A stretch of 64,000 nt of DNA, taken from contig NZ_QJKI01000001.1 of the NCBI RefSeq assembly GCF_003201855.1, forward strand, positions 124,001-188,000, written 5' to 3'. The notes beneath the pieces are model-generated. The model worked only from the letters and a program-made list of their open reading frames with translations, had not been told where the DNA came from and made no database searches. Each line of letters begins with the position of its first letter. Within the stretch, counting starts at the first letter, position 1. The DNA comes from Rivihabitans pingtungensis. Its GTDB lineage: Bacteria; Pseudomonadota; Gammaproteobacteria; Burkholderiales; Aquaspirillaceae. A program made the translations under genes and the position numbers. Shown one piece after another: positions 1 through 9,741 of the stretch.

Positions 1-3000
1 TGTGCCGCTGCCTGTTCCCCGCGCCAGCGGGGATGAACCGCAATGCAGGCGCTGGGCAGCCGCGCCCACCAACTGTTCCCCGCGCCAGCGGGGATGAACC
101 GCCGTGCGGCCGCGCGTGATTTGTCTGGAAAACCTGTTCCCCGCGCCAGCGGGGATGAACCGCCTCTCAGAAGCCGATTATGGCCCACTAATCACTGTTC
201 CCCGCGCCAGCGGGGATGAACCGAGCGTGTTTGCCGTCATCTGTAAATAGGCTTTTCTGTTCCCCGCGCCAGCGGGGATGAACCGCTGTCCATCAAGAAA
301 AATAGCCGTCATATTCTCTGTTCCCCGCGCCAGCGGGGATGAACCGACGGTATTACTCATATGGACAAACACCAACAGCTGTTCCCCGCGCCAGCGGGGA
401 TGAACCGCGTTGGTGTGGTTCATCAGTTGCATTCCTTATCTGTTCCCCGCGCCAGCGGGGATGAACCGTCACAATGTCGTAATGGACTAGGCGCATAAAA
501 CTGTTCCCCGCGCCAGCGGGGATGAACCGCACACGGATACACCATTTACTATCGTCTACACCTGTTCCCCGCGCCAGCGGGGATGAACCGCTGTGCGCCT
601 ACGGCGGCATCCAGATCAAAACCTGTTCCCCGCGCCAGCGGGGATGAACCGCACGCCAGCGGGCCGGGGGATAATGTCCAGTCCTGTTCCCCGCGCCAGC
701 GGGGATGAACCGGCAGCTTAGGCTCAGGAACCACCCGGCGCGCGCTGTTCCCCGCGCCAGCGGGGATGAACCGAGGGCTCCAACTGGGCAATGCTGACTG
801 TCGTACTGTTCCCCGCGCCAGCGGGGATGAACCGGCCGGCAGCGAGGTTGTCCAGGTCTGCGCCGGCTGTTCCCCGCGCCAGCGGGGATGAACCGGCGAT
901 TGGCCTGGGCCTGCTCGAGGCCGATCCCTGTTCCCCGCGCCAGCGGGGATGAACCGGCGTCACGCCGGGAAACGCCAAAACCCTGGCCCTGTTCCCCGCG
1001 CCAGCGGGGATGAACCAGGGCTGGCAGAGCGGGGAGCCGGAATCAAGTCCTGTTCCCCGCGCCAGCGGGGATGAACCGCTCACCTTGCTTTTGCATTGCT
1101 ACTCCTTTCTCTGTTCCCCGCGCCAGCGGGGATGAACCGCGCGCCTGCGCCAGGTCGAGGCGCATGCCGCGCTGTTCCCCGCGCCAGCGGGGATGAACCG
1201 AAAAGGTGGTTATCGCACGCAATCGACTGCGCCTGTTCCCCGCGCCAGCGGGGATGAACCGCAATTTCGGAAAAGCGGTTTGGCGCCGGCATGCTGTTCC
1301 CCGCGCCAGCGGGGATGAACCGGCAGCTCAGCCGGAAAACCCACGGCAAACCGACTGTTCCCCGCGCCAGCGGGGATGAACCGCGTTTTGGCCAAAAGCT
1401 GACCATCGGCGCGACCTGTTCCCCGCGCCAGCGGGGATGAACCGCAATGCAATCTCATTGCCGCCGCGCCGATCAACTGTTCCCCGCGCCAGCGGGGATG
1501 AACCGCTCCAGCTCATACCCGCGCCGCTGTTCCCGCTCCTGTTCCCCGCGCCAGCGGGGATGAACCGCAGGGCGACGCCTGCAAGGACCAGATGCCGGCC
1601 TGTTCCCCGCGCCAGCGGGGATGAACCGAAATCGGTATTCGGCGGCGTTTTCGCTGATCCCTGTTCCCCGCGCCAGCGGGGATGAACCGACAATGAAGAC
1701 CCGGTGGACCCTGGCCGAGATCTGTTCCCCGCGCCAGCGGGGATGAACCGGCATTTGAGGGCAATGTGCAAGAAGCATTGCAAACTGTTCCCCGCGCCAG
1801 CGGGGATGAACCGTGCACTCAGTATAGGGTAGCCTGCGGAAAACCCTGTTCCCCGCGCCAGCGGGGATGAACCGACCGGCTTTTGCCCTTGGCGTTTGGC
1901 CATGTACTGTTCCCCGCGCCAGCGGGGATGAACCGCCGCTTTTTCATGCGGACGCGGGCAGGGTGAGCTGTTCCCCGCGCCAGCGGGGATGAACCGCGCC
2001 ATGACAAGGCACTCTCCGAGGTGATCGACTGTTCCCCGCGCCAGCGGGGATGAACCGTCGTCGTAGAGCGCCAGCATTGCCAGGCCAGGCTGTTCCCCGC
2101 GCCAGCGGGGATGAACCGTAATCCTTGACAGCTCACCCGCCCGGAGCAGCCTGTTCCCCGCGCCAGCGGGGATGAACCGAAGACCAAAAACTCCACCGTC
2201 TGGCCGCGCTGCTGTTCCCCGCGCCAGCGGGGATGAACCGAACTACATGGGAAATGGTGCCGGGCTTCCACCGCTGTTCCCCGCGCCAGCGGGGATGAAC
2301 CGAGGGGTGTTTGATTGATGGCGAATACATCATGCTGTTCCCCGCGCCAGCGGGGATGAACCGCAGTTTCTCGCGGCGGCGGCGCTCTTCGTGCCCTGTT
2401 CCCCGCGCCAGCGGGGATGAACCGCGATTTGTCCAGCTACGCTTCGATGATTGTTGCTGTTCCCCGCGCCAGCGGGGATGAACCGTTTTCTACGGCGGGC
2501 GCGGCGGGGCAAAATCCCTGTTCCCCGCGCCAGCGGGGATGAACCGCCCGAGGCTATTGGCCGCGCGCCGGACGCGCTCTGTTCCCCGCGCCAGCGGGGA
2601 TGAACCGGCCCGCAAGGAGGCCGTCAAGCTGGAGCGCATCTGTTCCCCGCGCCAGCGGGGATGAACCGCCGGCGCCGGCTGGGGCGGATGTGTGCGCGGC
2701 CTGTTCCCCGCGCCAGCGGGGATGAACCGCCGCCCAACTGCTGGCTTCGCACGACGCCCACGTGTTCCCCGCGTCAGCGGGGATGAACCGAGCGCGGGCG
2801 TGCAAAACTGTACTGGCGCGTGGTGTTCCCCGCGTCAGCGGGGATGAACCGTCAGTTTTGCCGAATCCGCTGAGGCCATCTCGGTGTTCCCCGCGTCAGC
2901 GGGGATGAACCCCCAGCCGATGGGCATCGACTTCGACCTGGCCGGTGTTCCCCGCGTCAGCGGGGATGAACCGTGGAAGGAGGCCGCCCAGAATTTTGAT

Positions 3001-3217
3001 GAGGCGTGTTCCCCGCGTCAGCGGGGATGAACCGCGCTGGAGCATCCGAGTTTTGCCGCTGCTGGAGTGTTCCCCGCGTCAGCGGGGATGAACCGTGGCC
3101 GGTGGTATGAGCTACGAGGCCCTTCGCGTGTTCCCCGCGCCAGCGGGGATGAACCGCACAACACCGGGCGCAAAATCGTCAAAACCATCTGTTCCCCGCG
3201 TCAGCGGGGATGAACCG
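1..3217 (+). CRISPR. Type I-E CRISPR array, 53 repeats visible, left end cut by window edge
   Basis: Fifty-three 29-bp repeats start at 12, 73, 134 and so on to 3189, with a period of 61 bp (occasionally 62-63). The spacers are 32 bp, a few of 33-34 bp. The repeat carries the CCCCGC/GCGGGG stem and ends GATGAACCG, the type I-E (E. coli-like) repeat family. In that family the strand shown here is the crRNA strand, so the leader and cas genes should lie to the left, outside the window. Bases 1-11 are the end of another spacer. Repeat decay is confined to the right end, as expected for the trailer: repeats 46-51 (2762-3095) start GTG and carry GCGTCAGCG, and repeats 52 and 53 are mosaics of the two types. 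Single-base end changes occur in the repeats at 989 (final A) and 2884 (final C). No duplicate spacers were noticed. The many reading frames across this block are repeat artefacts. Confidence 0.98.
2762..3217 (+). repeat. Trailer-end block of variant CRISPR repeats
   Basis: Six consecutive repeats (2762, 2823, 2884, 2945, 3006, 3067) share the same two substitutions relative to the rest of the array: first base G instead of C, and GCGTCAGCG instead of GCGCCAGCG. The repeat at 3128 has only the first change and the last one at 3189 only the second. Shared rather than random changes suggest an older founder array with its own repeat version. Confidence 0.9.
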
Positions 3218-3324
3218 GTAGTCAAAGCATAACAACATGATTGTTATCGGTATTAATATCAATTAACCCCGCGTCCGGTGCGCAGCCCACCAGTATTTAC
3301 CCCCACCCCATCTCGCAGCGGCAT

Positions 3325-3364
3325 AAAAAAAGCGGATTTGTCTCACTTACAAGACAAATCCGCT
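3325..3364 (-). terminator. Intrinsic terminator of metZ
   Basis: A perfect 13-bp stem, AGCGGATTTGTCT with AGACAAATCCGCT, has an 8-nt loop at 3331-3364. On the minus strand it is followed by a run of T (A run at 3325-3330). It lies about 45 bp past the metZ stop and also separates metZ from the CRISPR trailer. Confidence 0.85.
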
Positions 3365-3408
3365 TCTGTCCCCACATTTCAGTATCCGGCCCATTCAAGG
3401 GCTTGGGT

Positions 3409-4584
3409 TCAGCCTTCCAGGCCGCGCGCCAGATCTGCTTGCACGTCGGCGGGGTGTTCCAGGCCAACGGCCACGCGCACCAGGCCTTCGACGATGCCGG
3501 CTTTTTCCCGCACTTCCGGCGCTACGCGACCGTGGGTGGTGGTGGCCGGGTGGGTGATGGTGGTTTTCACGTCGCCCAGGTTGGCGGTGATCGACACCAG
3601 TTGGGTGGAGTCAATCAGCTTCCAGGCGGCTTCGCGTCCGCCCTTGACGATAAAGCTCACCACCGCGCCGCCGGCGGTTTGCTGGCGCATGGCCAGTTCG
3701 TGCTGCGGGTGGCTGGGCAGGCCGGGGTAGTACACTTTTTCGATGGCCGGGTGGGTTTCCAGCCAGCGGGCCAGTTGCAGGGCGTTGGCGCATTGGCGCT
3801 CCATGCGCACAAACAGGGTTTCCAGGCCGGAGAGCAGCACCCAGGCGTTGAAGGCCGACAGGGTGGGGCCGGCGCTGCGCACAAATAAATACAGCTTTTC
3901 CAGCAGCTCGTGGCTGCCCACCACGGCGCCGCCCAGCACGCGGCCCTGGCCGTCGATGTATTTGGTGGCCGAGTGCACCACCAGGTCGGCGCCCAGGCTC
4001 AGCGGCTTTTGCAGCGCTGGCGAGCAGAAGCAGTTGTCCACCGCCAGCAGCGCGCCGCAAGCGTGGGCAATGTCGGCCACGGCGCGGATGTCGATGATTT
4101 CGGTCAGCGGGTTGGACGGGGTTTCCAGGTAAAACAGCTTGGTGTTGGGCTGCACGGCGGCGCGCCAGGCATCCAGGTCGGTGGCGGCAACAAAAGTCAC
4201 TTCAATGCCAAAGCGCGGCAGGATATTGCCCAGCAGCTGCACGGTGGCGCCAAACAGGCTTTGCGAGGCCACAATATGGTCGCCGGCAGACAAAAACGCC
4301 TGCACCAGGCCGTGGATGGCGGCCATGCCGCTGGCGGTGGCCACGGCGCGCTCGCCGCCTTCCAGCGCCGCCAGCCGCGCCTGAAAGGCGCTGACGGTGG
4401 GGTTGGTGAAGCGCGAATAGGTATAGCCGGGGATTTCCCCGGAAAACAGCTTGGCGGCTTCGGCCGCCGAGGCGGATTTGAAGCTGGAGGTCAAAAACAT
4501 CGCCTGGCTGTGTTCTTGGTAGTCCGAGGTTTCTTTGCCGGCGCGGATGGCCAGGGTTTCCGGGTGCAGCGGGGTGGTGCTCAT
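3409..4584 (-). CDS. metZ: O-succinylhomoserine sulfhydrylase (homocysteine synthase)
   Basis: This is a PLP-dependent Cys/Met metabolism enzyme that makes homocysteine directly from O-succinylhomoserine and sulfide in methionine biosynthesis. It has 391 residues, the usual length. The PLP lysine is K208 in SATKYIDGQGR, and the LETPSNP and family C-terminal segments are present. The start is placed at the ATG whose product begins MSTTPLHPETLAIRAG; 21 more upstream codons are open but do not look like the family. MetZ is favoured over cystathionine gamma-synthase by overall similarity to the MetZ group, which is recognition rather than proof. The gene stands alone on its strand and ends in a strong terminator. 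Confidence 0.88.
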   Translation of the reverse strand: MSTTPLHPETLAIRAGKETSDYQEHSQAMFLTSSFKSASAAEAAKLFSGEIPGYTYSRFTNPTVSAFQARLAALEGGERAVATASGMAAIHGLVQAFLSAGDHIVASQSLFGATVQLLGNILPRFGIEVTFVAATDLDAWRAAVQPNTKLFYLETPSNPLTEIIDIRAVADIAHACGALLAVDNCFCSPALQKPLSLGADLVVHSATKYIDGQGRVLGGAVVGSHELLEKLYLFVRSAGPTLSAFNAWVLLSGLETLFVRMERQCANALQLARWLETHPAIEKVYYPGLPSHPQHELAMRQQTAGGAVVSFIVKGGREAAWKLIDSTQLVSITANLGDVKTTITHPATTTHGRVAPEVREKAGIVEGLVRVAVGLEHPADVQADLARGLEG

Positions 4585-4662
4585 GGTGGGGCCTTGTTCA
4601 TTCCAGTGTTTGGCGAGCATACCCCGCTGCGGGGCAATTCCAAACATTTTTTGGGAATAAGT

Positions 4663-5136
4663 TCATGCGCTGGCTGGTTTGCCTGGCTTGCGCCGGACGT
4701 ACAGTGTCTTGCGCACCTGCGCCACCACTTGACCGTGTTCGTCCACCACGTCCACCGTCAGTTCGGGCAAGTATTTGTCGCCGTGGGCGGTGGCGGCGCG
4801 GATGGTGGCCAGGGTGGTGTCGTCCAGGGTAAAGCGGGCGTATACCCGGCCACGGCCGGGCTGGAGGTAGTCGATATGGCCGGCTTTGTCCCACACCACA
4901 TAATCCGGCCCCAGGCTGCGCATCAATAGCAGCATGTAAAATGGATCGGTCATGGCGTACAGGCTGCCGCCAAAGTGCACGCCCACATAGTTGCGGTTGC
5001 TCAGGCCCAGTTTGAGCATCACTTCGGCCTGACGAAAATCGTCGCTGATGTGCAGCACGCGGATGCCGGCGCCCAAAAACGGCGGCCACAGGTTGATCAG
5101 GCGCTTGAGGGTGCGGGCGGAGGGGGTAAATGCCAT
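4663..5136 (-). CDS. DUF4442 / PaaI-like hotdog-fold thioesterase-type protein
   Basis: This 157-residue protein starts at MAFTPSARTLKRLIN; 18 further upstream codons are open but unlikely. The segments VGVHFGGSLYAMTDPFYMLLLMRSLG and KAGHIDYLQPGRG (positions about 65-115) are typical of DUF4442, a hotdog-fold family related to acyl-CoA thioesterases. Its substrate is unknown. It lies 78 bp upstream of metZ on the same strand and is divergent from yajC. Co-transcription with metZ is possible but no functional link is evident. Confidence 0.7.
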   Translation of the reverse strand: MAFTPSARTLKRLINLWPPFLGAGIRVLHISDDFRQAEVMLKLGLSNRNYVGVHFGGSLYAMTDPFYMLLLMRSLGPDYVVWDKAGHIDYLQPGRGRVYARFTLDDTTLATIRAATAHGDKYLPELTVDVVDEHGQVVAQVRKTLYVRRKPGKPASA

Positions 5137-5455
5137 ATCAGGAATCGCAAACAAACGTTTGAAACCGGCAGATTGCCGTTCGTGTGCCACGCCGTCAACC
5201 CGCTGGCCACGCAGGCGACAGAAAAACCACAGCCAGTTCGTTGTCTCTGCCGCCGGAATGGCGGTCTGACGTTGCCCCGGGAACCTCGGCCATGCTTTGT
5301 GGGTCGGTTACGGCTGCAACATGACGATGGCGGTGGATTTGCCCCCCGCATCACAGCTACAATGCCCGGTCGGACTGCCGACCCCGGCCCGATTTTCATA
5401 ACCCGGCGGCCGCCTTAACCCTTTGTGCCGCCTTTATAAGGTCGAAACAGCAATC
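5137..5455. other. Intergenic region between divergent thioesterase-like gene and yajC
   Basis: These 319 bp hold the divergent promoters. No RNA gene, repeat copy or strong operator was recognised. A TATAAG hexamer at about 5434 is a possible -10 element for yajC. The tgt gene that often precedes yajC is not present. Confidence 0.4.
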
Positions 5456-5740
5456 ATGGATCAAGCCGCGCTCATGCAATTTCTGCCGATGATCGGCATT
5501 TTCATTCTGTTCTGGTTCCTGATGGTGCGCCCGCAACAGAAAAAGATGAAAGAACACAAGGCCATGCTCGATGCCCTGCAAAAGGGTGACGAAGTGTTGA
5601 CCCAGGGTGGCATTGTTGGCCGCATCACCAAGGCTGGCGCCGAATATATTTCTCTGGAAATCGCCAACAACGTCGAGATCGTCGTCCAGCGTGCCGCCGT
5701 TGGCACCAAGCTGGAAAAAGGCACGCTGAAGTCGCTGTAA
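5456..5740 (+). CDS. yajC: Sec translocase accessory subunit YajC
   Basis: This 94-residue single-pass inner-membrane protein has a hydrophobic segment at residues about 8-28, MVRPQQKKMKEHKAML just after it, and the conserved GDEVLTQGGIVGRI motif. It associates with SecDF in the holotranslocon. The chosen ATG gives MDQAALMQFLPMIG; an upstream in-frame ATG at 5423 would add 11 non-family residues. It is first in the yajC-secD-secF operon, 58 bp before secD. Confidence 0.95.
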   Translation: MDQAALMQFLPMIGIFILFWFLMVRPQQKKMKEHKAMLDALQKGDEVLTQGGIVGRITKAGAEYISLEIANNVEIVVQRAAVGTKLEKGTLKSL

Positions 5741-5798
5741 TTTCCGTTCACCTCACGGCCGCCGCGCCCGCGCAGCGGCCGCTTCCCTGACGCGCCTC

Positions 5799-7619
5799 AT
5801 GAACCGTTATCCGCTCTGGAAATACCTGATCATCGCCGTGGCGCTGATCGTTTCCACCCTGTATACCCTGCCCAATTTCTACGGCGAAAGCCCGGCGGTG
5901 CAGGTGTCCACCTCCCGCTCGGCCATCGCCATCGACACCGCGCTGATGGATCGGGTGGAAAAATCCCTGGCCGCCGCCAAGCTGCCGGCCGATGGCATTT
6001 ATCTGGATGGCAATAGCCTGAAAGTGCGCTTTCACGATCCGGACACCCAGATCAAGGCCCGCGATCTGATCCAGCAAGAGCTGGGCGACAACTATATTAT
6101 TGCGCTGAACCTGCTGTCCTCGTCGCCGGCCTGGTTCGCCAAGCTTAAAGCCCACCCGATGTTCCTCGGCCTGGATTTGCGCGGTGGCGTGCACTTCCTG
6201 CTGGAAGTGGACATGAAAGCCGCGGTGGATAAAACCATCGAGCGCTACAGCGGCGACATCCGTCGTGAGCTGCGCGCCAAGAAAATCCGCTACGGCACGC
6301 TCAAGCGCGTGGGCGACAGCCTGGAGCTGGGCATGCGCGACGCTGCCTCGCTGAAGGCCGCTGAAGACGTGCTGGCGCGCATGCTGCCCAACCTCACCCT
6401 GAAAACCGACGACACGCTGAACAAGCTGGTGATCAGCATCAAGCCGGAAGAGTTCGTCAAAATCCAGACCGACGCGGTCAAGCAGAACATCACCACCCTG
6501 CATAACCGGGTGAACGAGCTGGGCGTGGCCGAGCCGGTGATTCAGCAGCAAGGCGCCAACCGCATTGTGGTGCAGCTGCCGGGCGTGCAGGACACCGCCA
6601 AGGCCAAGGATATTCTGGGCCGCACCGCCACGCTGGAAGTGCGCATGGTGGAAGACGACCCGGCCAAGGTGGCCGAGGCGCAATCCGGCCTGGTGCCTTC
6701 TGGCTATGAGCTGCTGGACGAAGCCACCGGCCGTGGCGGCGTGCAGAAGATTTTGGTCAAGAAAGACGTCGAGCTGACTGGCGACAATATCAACGACGCC
6801 CAGCCCGGCTTTGACGAAAACGGCACCGCCGCCGTGCACATCAATCTGGACAGCGCCGGCGCCAGCATCTTCCGTCAGGTGACTGCCGACAATATCGGTC
6901 GCCGCATGGCGATGATTCTGGTGGAAAAAGGCAAGGCCGAAGTGGTCACCGCGCCGGTCATCCGCAGTGAAATCGGCGGCGGCCGCGTGCAGATCTCCGG
7001 CTCGATGAACCCGGCCGAAGCCAACGACGTGGCGCTGCTGCTGCGCGCCGGCTCACTGGCTGCGCCGATGAACATCATCGAAGAACGCACCGTCGGCCCG
7101 AGCCTGGGCAAGGACAATATCGAAAAGGGCTTTAACTCCACCCTGTACGGTTTTGTCGCCATCGCCATCTTCATGCTGATCTACTACCGCGTGTTCGGGA
7201 TGATCTCGGCCGTGTCGCTGGCGGTGAACGTGCTGATGCTGGTGGCGCTGTTGTCCATGCTGCAAGCCACCCTCACCCTGCCCGGCATCGCCGCCATTGC
7301 CCTGACGCTGGGCATGGCGATTGACGCCAACGTGCTGATCAACGAGCGGGTGCGCGAAGAAGTGCGCAACGGCGTCACCCCGCAGGCGGCGATCAAGGCC
7401 GGCTACGACCACGCCTGGGCAACCATTCTGGATTCCAACATCACCACGCTGATTGCCGGCCTGGCCCTGCTGATTTTTGGCTCGGGCCCGGTGCGCGGCT
7501 TTGCCGTGGTGCACTGCCTGGGCATTCTCACCTCGATGTTCTCGGCGGTGATGGTGTCGCGCGGTTTGGTCAATCTGGTGTACGGCAGCCGCCGCCGCGT
7601 GGCCAAACTGTCGGTTTAA
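5799..7619 (+). CDS. secD: Protein translocase subunit SecD
   Basis: SecD is a 606-residue RND-type membrane protein that uses the proton-motive force to help preprotein exit from SecYEG. There is an N-terminal membrane segment (residues about 8-27), then a long periplasmic region containing LDLRGGVHFLLEVD, and a C-terminal bundle of about five membrane helices containing GMAIDANVLINERVREE. Its length is normal. Sixteen bases separate it from secF, with which it forms a complex. Confidence 0.97.
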   Translation: MNRYPLWKYLIIAVALIVSTLYTLPNFYGESPAVQVSTSRSAIAIDTALMDRVEKSLAAAKLPADGIYLDGNSLKVRFHDPDTQIKARDLIQQELGDNYIIALNLLSSSPAWFAKLKAHPMFLGLDLRGGVHFLLEVDMKAAVDKTIERYSGDIRRELRAKKIRYGTLKRVGDSLELGMRDAASLKAAEDVLARMLPNLTLKTDDTLNKLVISIKPEEFVKIQTDAVKQNITTLHNRVNELGVAEPVIQQQGANRIVVQLPGVQDTAKAKDILGRTATLEVRMVEDDPAKVAEAQSGLVPSGYELLDEATGRGGVQKILVKKDVELTGDNINDAQPGFDENGTAAVHINLDSAGASIFRQVTADNIGRRMAMILVEKGKAEVVTAPVIRSEIGGGRVQISGSMNPAEANDVALLLRAGSLAAPMNIIEERTVGPSLGKDNIEKGFNSTLYGFVAIAIFMLIYYRVFGMISAVSLAVNVLMLVALLSMLQATLTLPGIAAIALTLGMAIDANVLINERVREEVRNGVTPQAAIKAGYDHAWATILDSNITTLIAGLALLIFGSGPVRGFAVVHCLGILTSMFSAVMVSRGLVNLVYGSRRRVAKLSV

Positions 7620-7635
7620 CAAGGGAACAGCACGA

Positions 7636-8571
7636 ATGGAATTGCTGCATTTCAAAAAAGACATCCCGTTCATGAGCTATGGCAAGCTCACCACGGCGAT
7701 TTCCCTGCTGACCTTTTTGCTGTCGGTGTTCTTCCTGTTCAGCAAGGGCCTGCATTTCAGCGTGGAATTCACCGGCGGCACGGTGATGGAAGTCCAATAC
7801 ACTCAGCCGGTGGAGCTCAACAGCGTGCGCAGCAAGCTGGACGGCCTCAAGCTGGGCGAAGCCACCGTGCAAAGCCTGGGCACCAGCCGCGATGTGCTGA
7901 TTCGCCTGCCCAATCTGAAAGACCGCACCAGCGCCCAGCTGTCCAATCAGGTGCTGGCCGCGCTGCAAGCCGACAACACCCAGGTCGAGCTGCGCAAGGT
8001 GGAGTTTGTCGGCCCGCAGGTGGGCGAAGAGCTGGTGACCAGCGGTCTGACCGCGCTGGTGCTGGTGTGCGCCGGCATCATGCTGTATCTGGCCATCCGC
8101 TTTGAATGGCGCTTTGCCGTCGCCGCCATTCTGGCCAATATGCACGATGTGGTGATTATTCTGGGCTGCTTTGCCCTGTTTCAGTGGGAATTCTCGCTGA
8201 CCGTGCTGGCTGCGGTGCTGGCGGTGCTGGGCTATTCGGTGAACGAATCGGTGGTGGTGTTTGACCGGATTCGCGAGAATTTCCGCAAATCCGGCATGCG
8301 CGGCAAGACCACGGCGCAGGTGATCGACAACGCCATCACCGCCACCATGAGCCGCACCATCATCACCCACGGTTCGACCGAAGCCATGGTGTTGGCCATG
8401 CTGGTGTTTGGCGGCCCGGCGCTGCATGGTTTTGCCACTGCGCTGACCATCGGCATTGTGTTTGGCATTTATTCGTCGGTGCTGGTGGCCAGCCCGATTG
8501 CCCTGGCGCTGGGGGTGAAGCGCGAGCATATGATCAAGCCGGTGAAGCCGAAGGAAGAAGCGGTGGTGTGA
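7636..8571 (+). CDS. secF: Protein translocase subunit SecF
   Basis: SecF, 311 residues, is the partner of SecD. It has an N-terminal membrane helix, the FTGGTVMEVQY motif in the periplasmic part, and a C-terminal bundle with YSVNESVVVFDRIREN and the family-typical TTAQVIDNAITATMSRT segment. An AAGGGAACAG sequence upstream of the ATG serves as ribosome-binding site. It ends the operon; no classical terminator follows immediately. Confidence 0.97.
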   Translation: MELLHFKKDIPFMSYGKLTTAISLLTFLLSVFFLFSKGLHFSVEFTGGTVMEVQYTQPVELNSVRSKLDGLKLGEATVQSLGTSRDVLIRLPNLKDRTSAQLSNQVLAALQADNTQVELRKVEFVGPQVGEELVTSGLTALVLVCAGIMLYLAIRFEWRFAVAAILANMHDVVIILGCFALFQWEFSLTVLAAVLAVLGYSVNESVVVFDRIRENFRKSGMRGKTTAQVIDNAITATMSRTIITHGSTEAMVLAMLVFGGPALHGFATALTIGIVFGIYSSVLVASPIALALGVKREHMIKPVKPKEEAVV

Positions 8572-9099
8572 GAGGGCGTTGGGGCGCATGAGGGCCGCGC
8601 TACGCGCGGGTGTGCTGGGGGTGAATTTTGGGCGGGGGTTCCCCCCGCACCCGACCCCTTTTCTTTGTCTCGCCAAAGAAAAGGGGGAAAAGAAAGGCGA
8701 CCCGGGCGTCGCGGTCAGCCTTGCGGGCTGACTGCCCTGTGCTTCTCGAAAGTCAGGGCCGCCCCGGAATGGCGCGCCGCCTGCGGCGTCGCTTAGCCGG
8801 GCCGGACACCTCCCTGACTTCCTGCGATGCTCGGCGCGACACACGGGGGTGAACGGCGGCTAGGCGCGACGGCTTGTGGTCTGAATGTGTTGTGTGGGGT
8901 AAACATTCAAGATGGTGCGCTGCATATCACATCGCCGCATTTCCCTCTTTCCCTGCTGCTGTTTCCCTCTCCACCGCGTCGTCCCCGCGCAGGCGGGGAC
9001 CCAGGCAAGTTTCCACAGCGCCCCATCGGCCAATCTGCGCCGGTCTGGCGCTGTGTATCGTTTTTCCGCCTCCATTGTTATCGAGATCTCGCCAAGCCT
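8572..9099. other. Gene-free stretch with a probable dispersed intergenic element
   Basis: These 528 bp carry no convincing gene. At 8655-8686 there is a perfect 12-bp stem (CCCCTTTTCTTT with AAAGAAAAGGGG). About 170 bp of GC-rich sequence follow, including a second short palindrome (GCCTTGCGGGC type), and resemble the dispersed intergenic repeats seen in many Gram-negative genomes. This resemblance is from memory and untested. The short frames here are not protein-like. Confidence 0.4.
8981..9000. repeat. Short GC palindrome of the widespread GTCCCCGC/GCGGGGAC type
   Basis: A perfect 8-bp inverted repeat, GTCCCCGC-GCAG-GCGGGGAC, lies 99 bp upstream of dedA. Palindromes of this sequence class are common dispersed intergenic elements in proteobacteria. 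It superficially resembles the CRISPR repeat stem but is a single copy here. Confidence 0.6.
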
Positions 9100-9741
9100 A
9101 TGGAACTCGTCAGTTTTTTACTGGATTTCATTCTGCACATCGACCGCCATCTGGCGGAGTTGGTGGCTGTGTACGGGCCGTGGATTTATCTGATCCTGTT
9201 CCTGATTGTGTTTTGCGAAACCGGGCTGGTGGTCACGCCATTTTTGCCGGGGGATTCGCTGTTGTTTGTGGCTGGTACGCTGGCCGCGCTGGGCAGTATG
9301 AATATCCACCTGCTGGTGGCCTTGCTGATTGTCGCCGCCATTCTGGGCGATGCCTGCAATTACCAGATTGGCCGTCATGCCGGCGCGCGCTTGTTCGCCA
9401 AGCCGGATTCGCGGATTTTTCGGCGTGAATACCTGAACCGCACCGAGGCGTTTTATGCTCGCCATGGCGGCAAAACCATTGTGCTGGCGCGTTTTGTGCC
9501 GATTGTGCGCACCTTTGCTCCGTTTGTCGCCGGCATGGGCCATATGGCCTACCTGCAATTTGCCCGCTTTAATGTGCTGGGCGCGGTGTTGTGGGTGTGT
9601 GCGTTCGGCTACGCCGGCTATCTGTTTGGCAATATGCCGGTGGTGAAAAGCAATCTCAGCCTGTTGATCCTGGGCATTATCGTGGTGTCCATCCTGCCCG
9701 GCGTGATTGAAATCTGGCGGCAGCGGCGGGGGGCGGCATGA
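9100..9741 (+). CDS. DedA family inner-membrane protein
   Basis: A 213-residue membrane protein. It has [20 protein letters not shown] near residue 45, the RHAGARLF and [20 protein letters not shown] signatures (about residues 90-135), and [18 protein letters not shown] before the last helix. DedA proteins are needed for membrane homeostasis and lipid-carrier or phospholipid handling. The start is the ATG giving [12 protein letters not shown]; the longer upstream frame runs through the repeat-rich intergenic DNA. The stop overlaps the mutL start by 4 bp (ATGA), suggesting translational coupling. Confidence 0.9.
   Translation: MELVSFLLDFILHIDRHLAELVAVYGPWIYLILFLIVFCETGLVVTPFLPGDSLLFVAGTLAALGSMNIHLLVALLIVAAILGDACNYQIGRHAGARLFAKPDSRIFRREYLNRTEAFYARHGGKTIVLARFVPIVRTFAPFVAGMGHMAYLQFARFNVLGAVLWVCAFGYAGYLFGNMPVVKSNLSLLILGIIVVSILPGVIEIWRQRRGAA

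Noticed and set aside
178..3200. Many open frames across the CRISPR array on both strands
   Set aside because: They are created by the 29-bp repeat translated periodically (GSSPLARGT, RFIPAGAGN, VHPRWRGEQ) and have no independent protein character.
8981..9000. Isolated CRISPR-like repeat (CCCCGC/GCGGGG)
   Set aside because: Only the generic GC stem is shared; the flanks do not match the array repeat and there is no spacing pattern.
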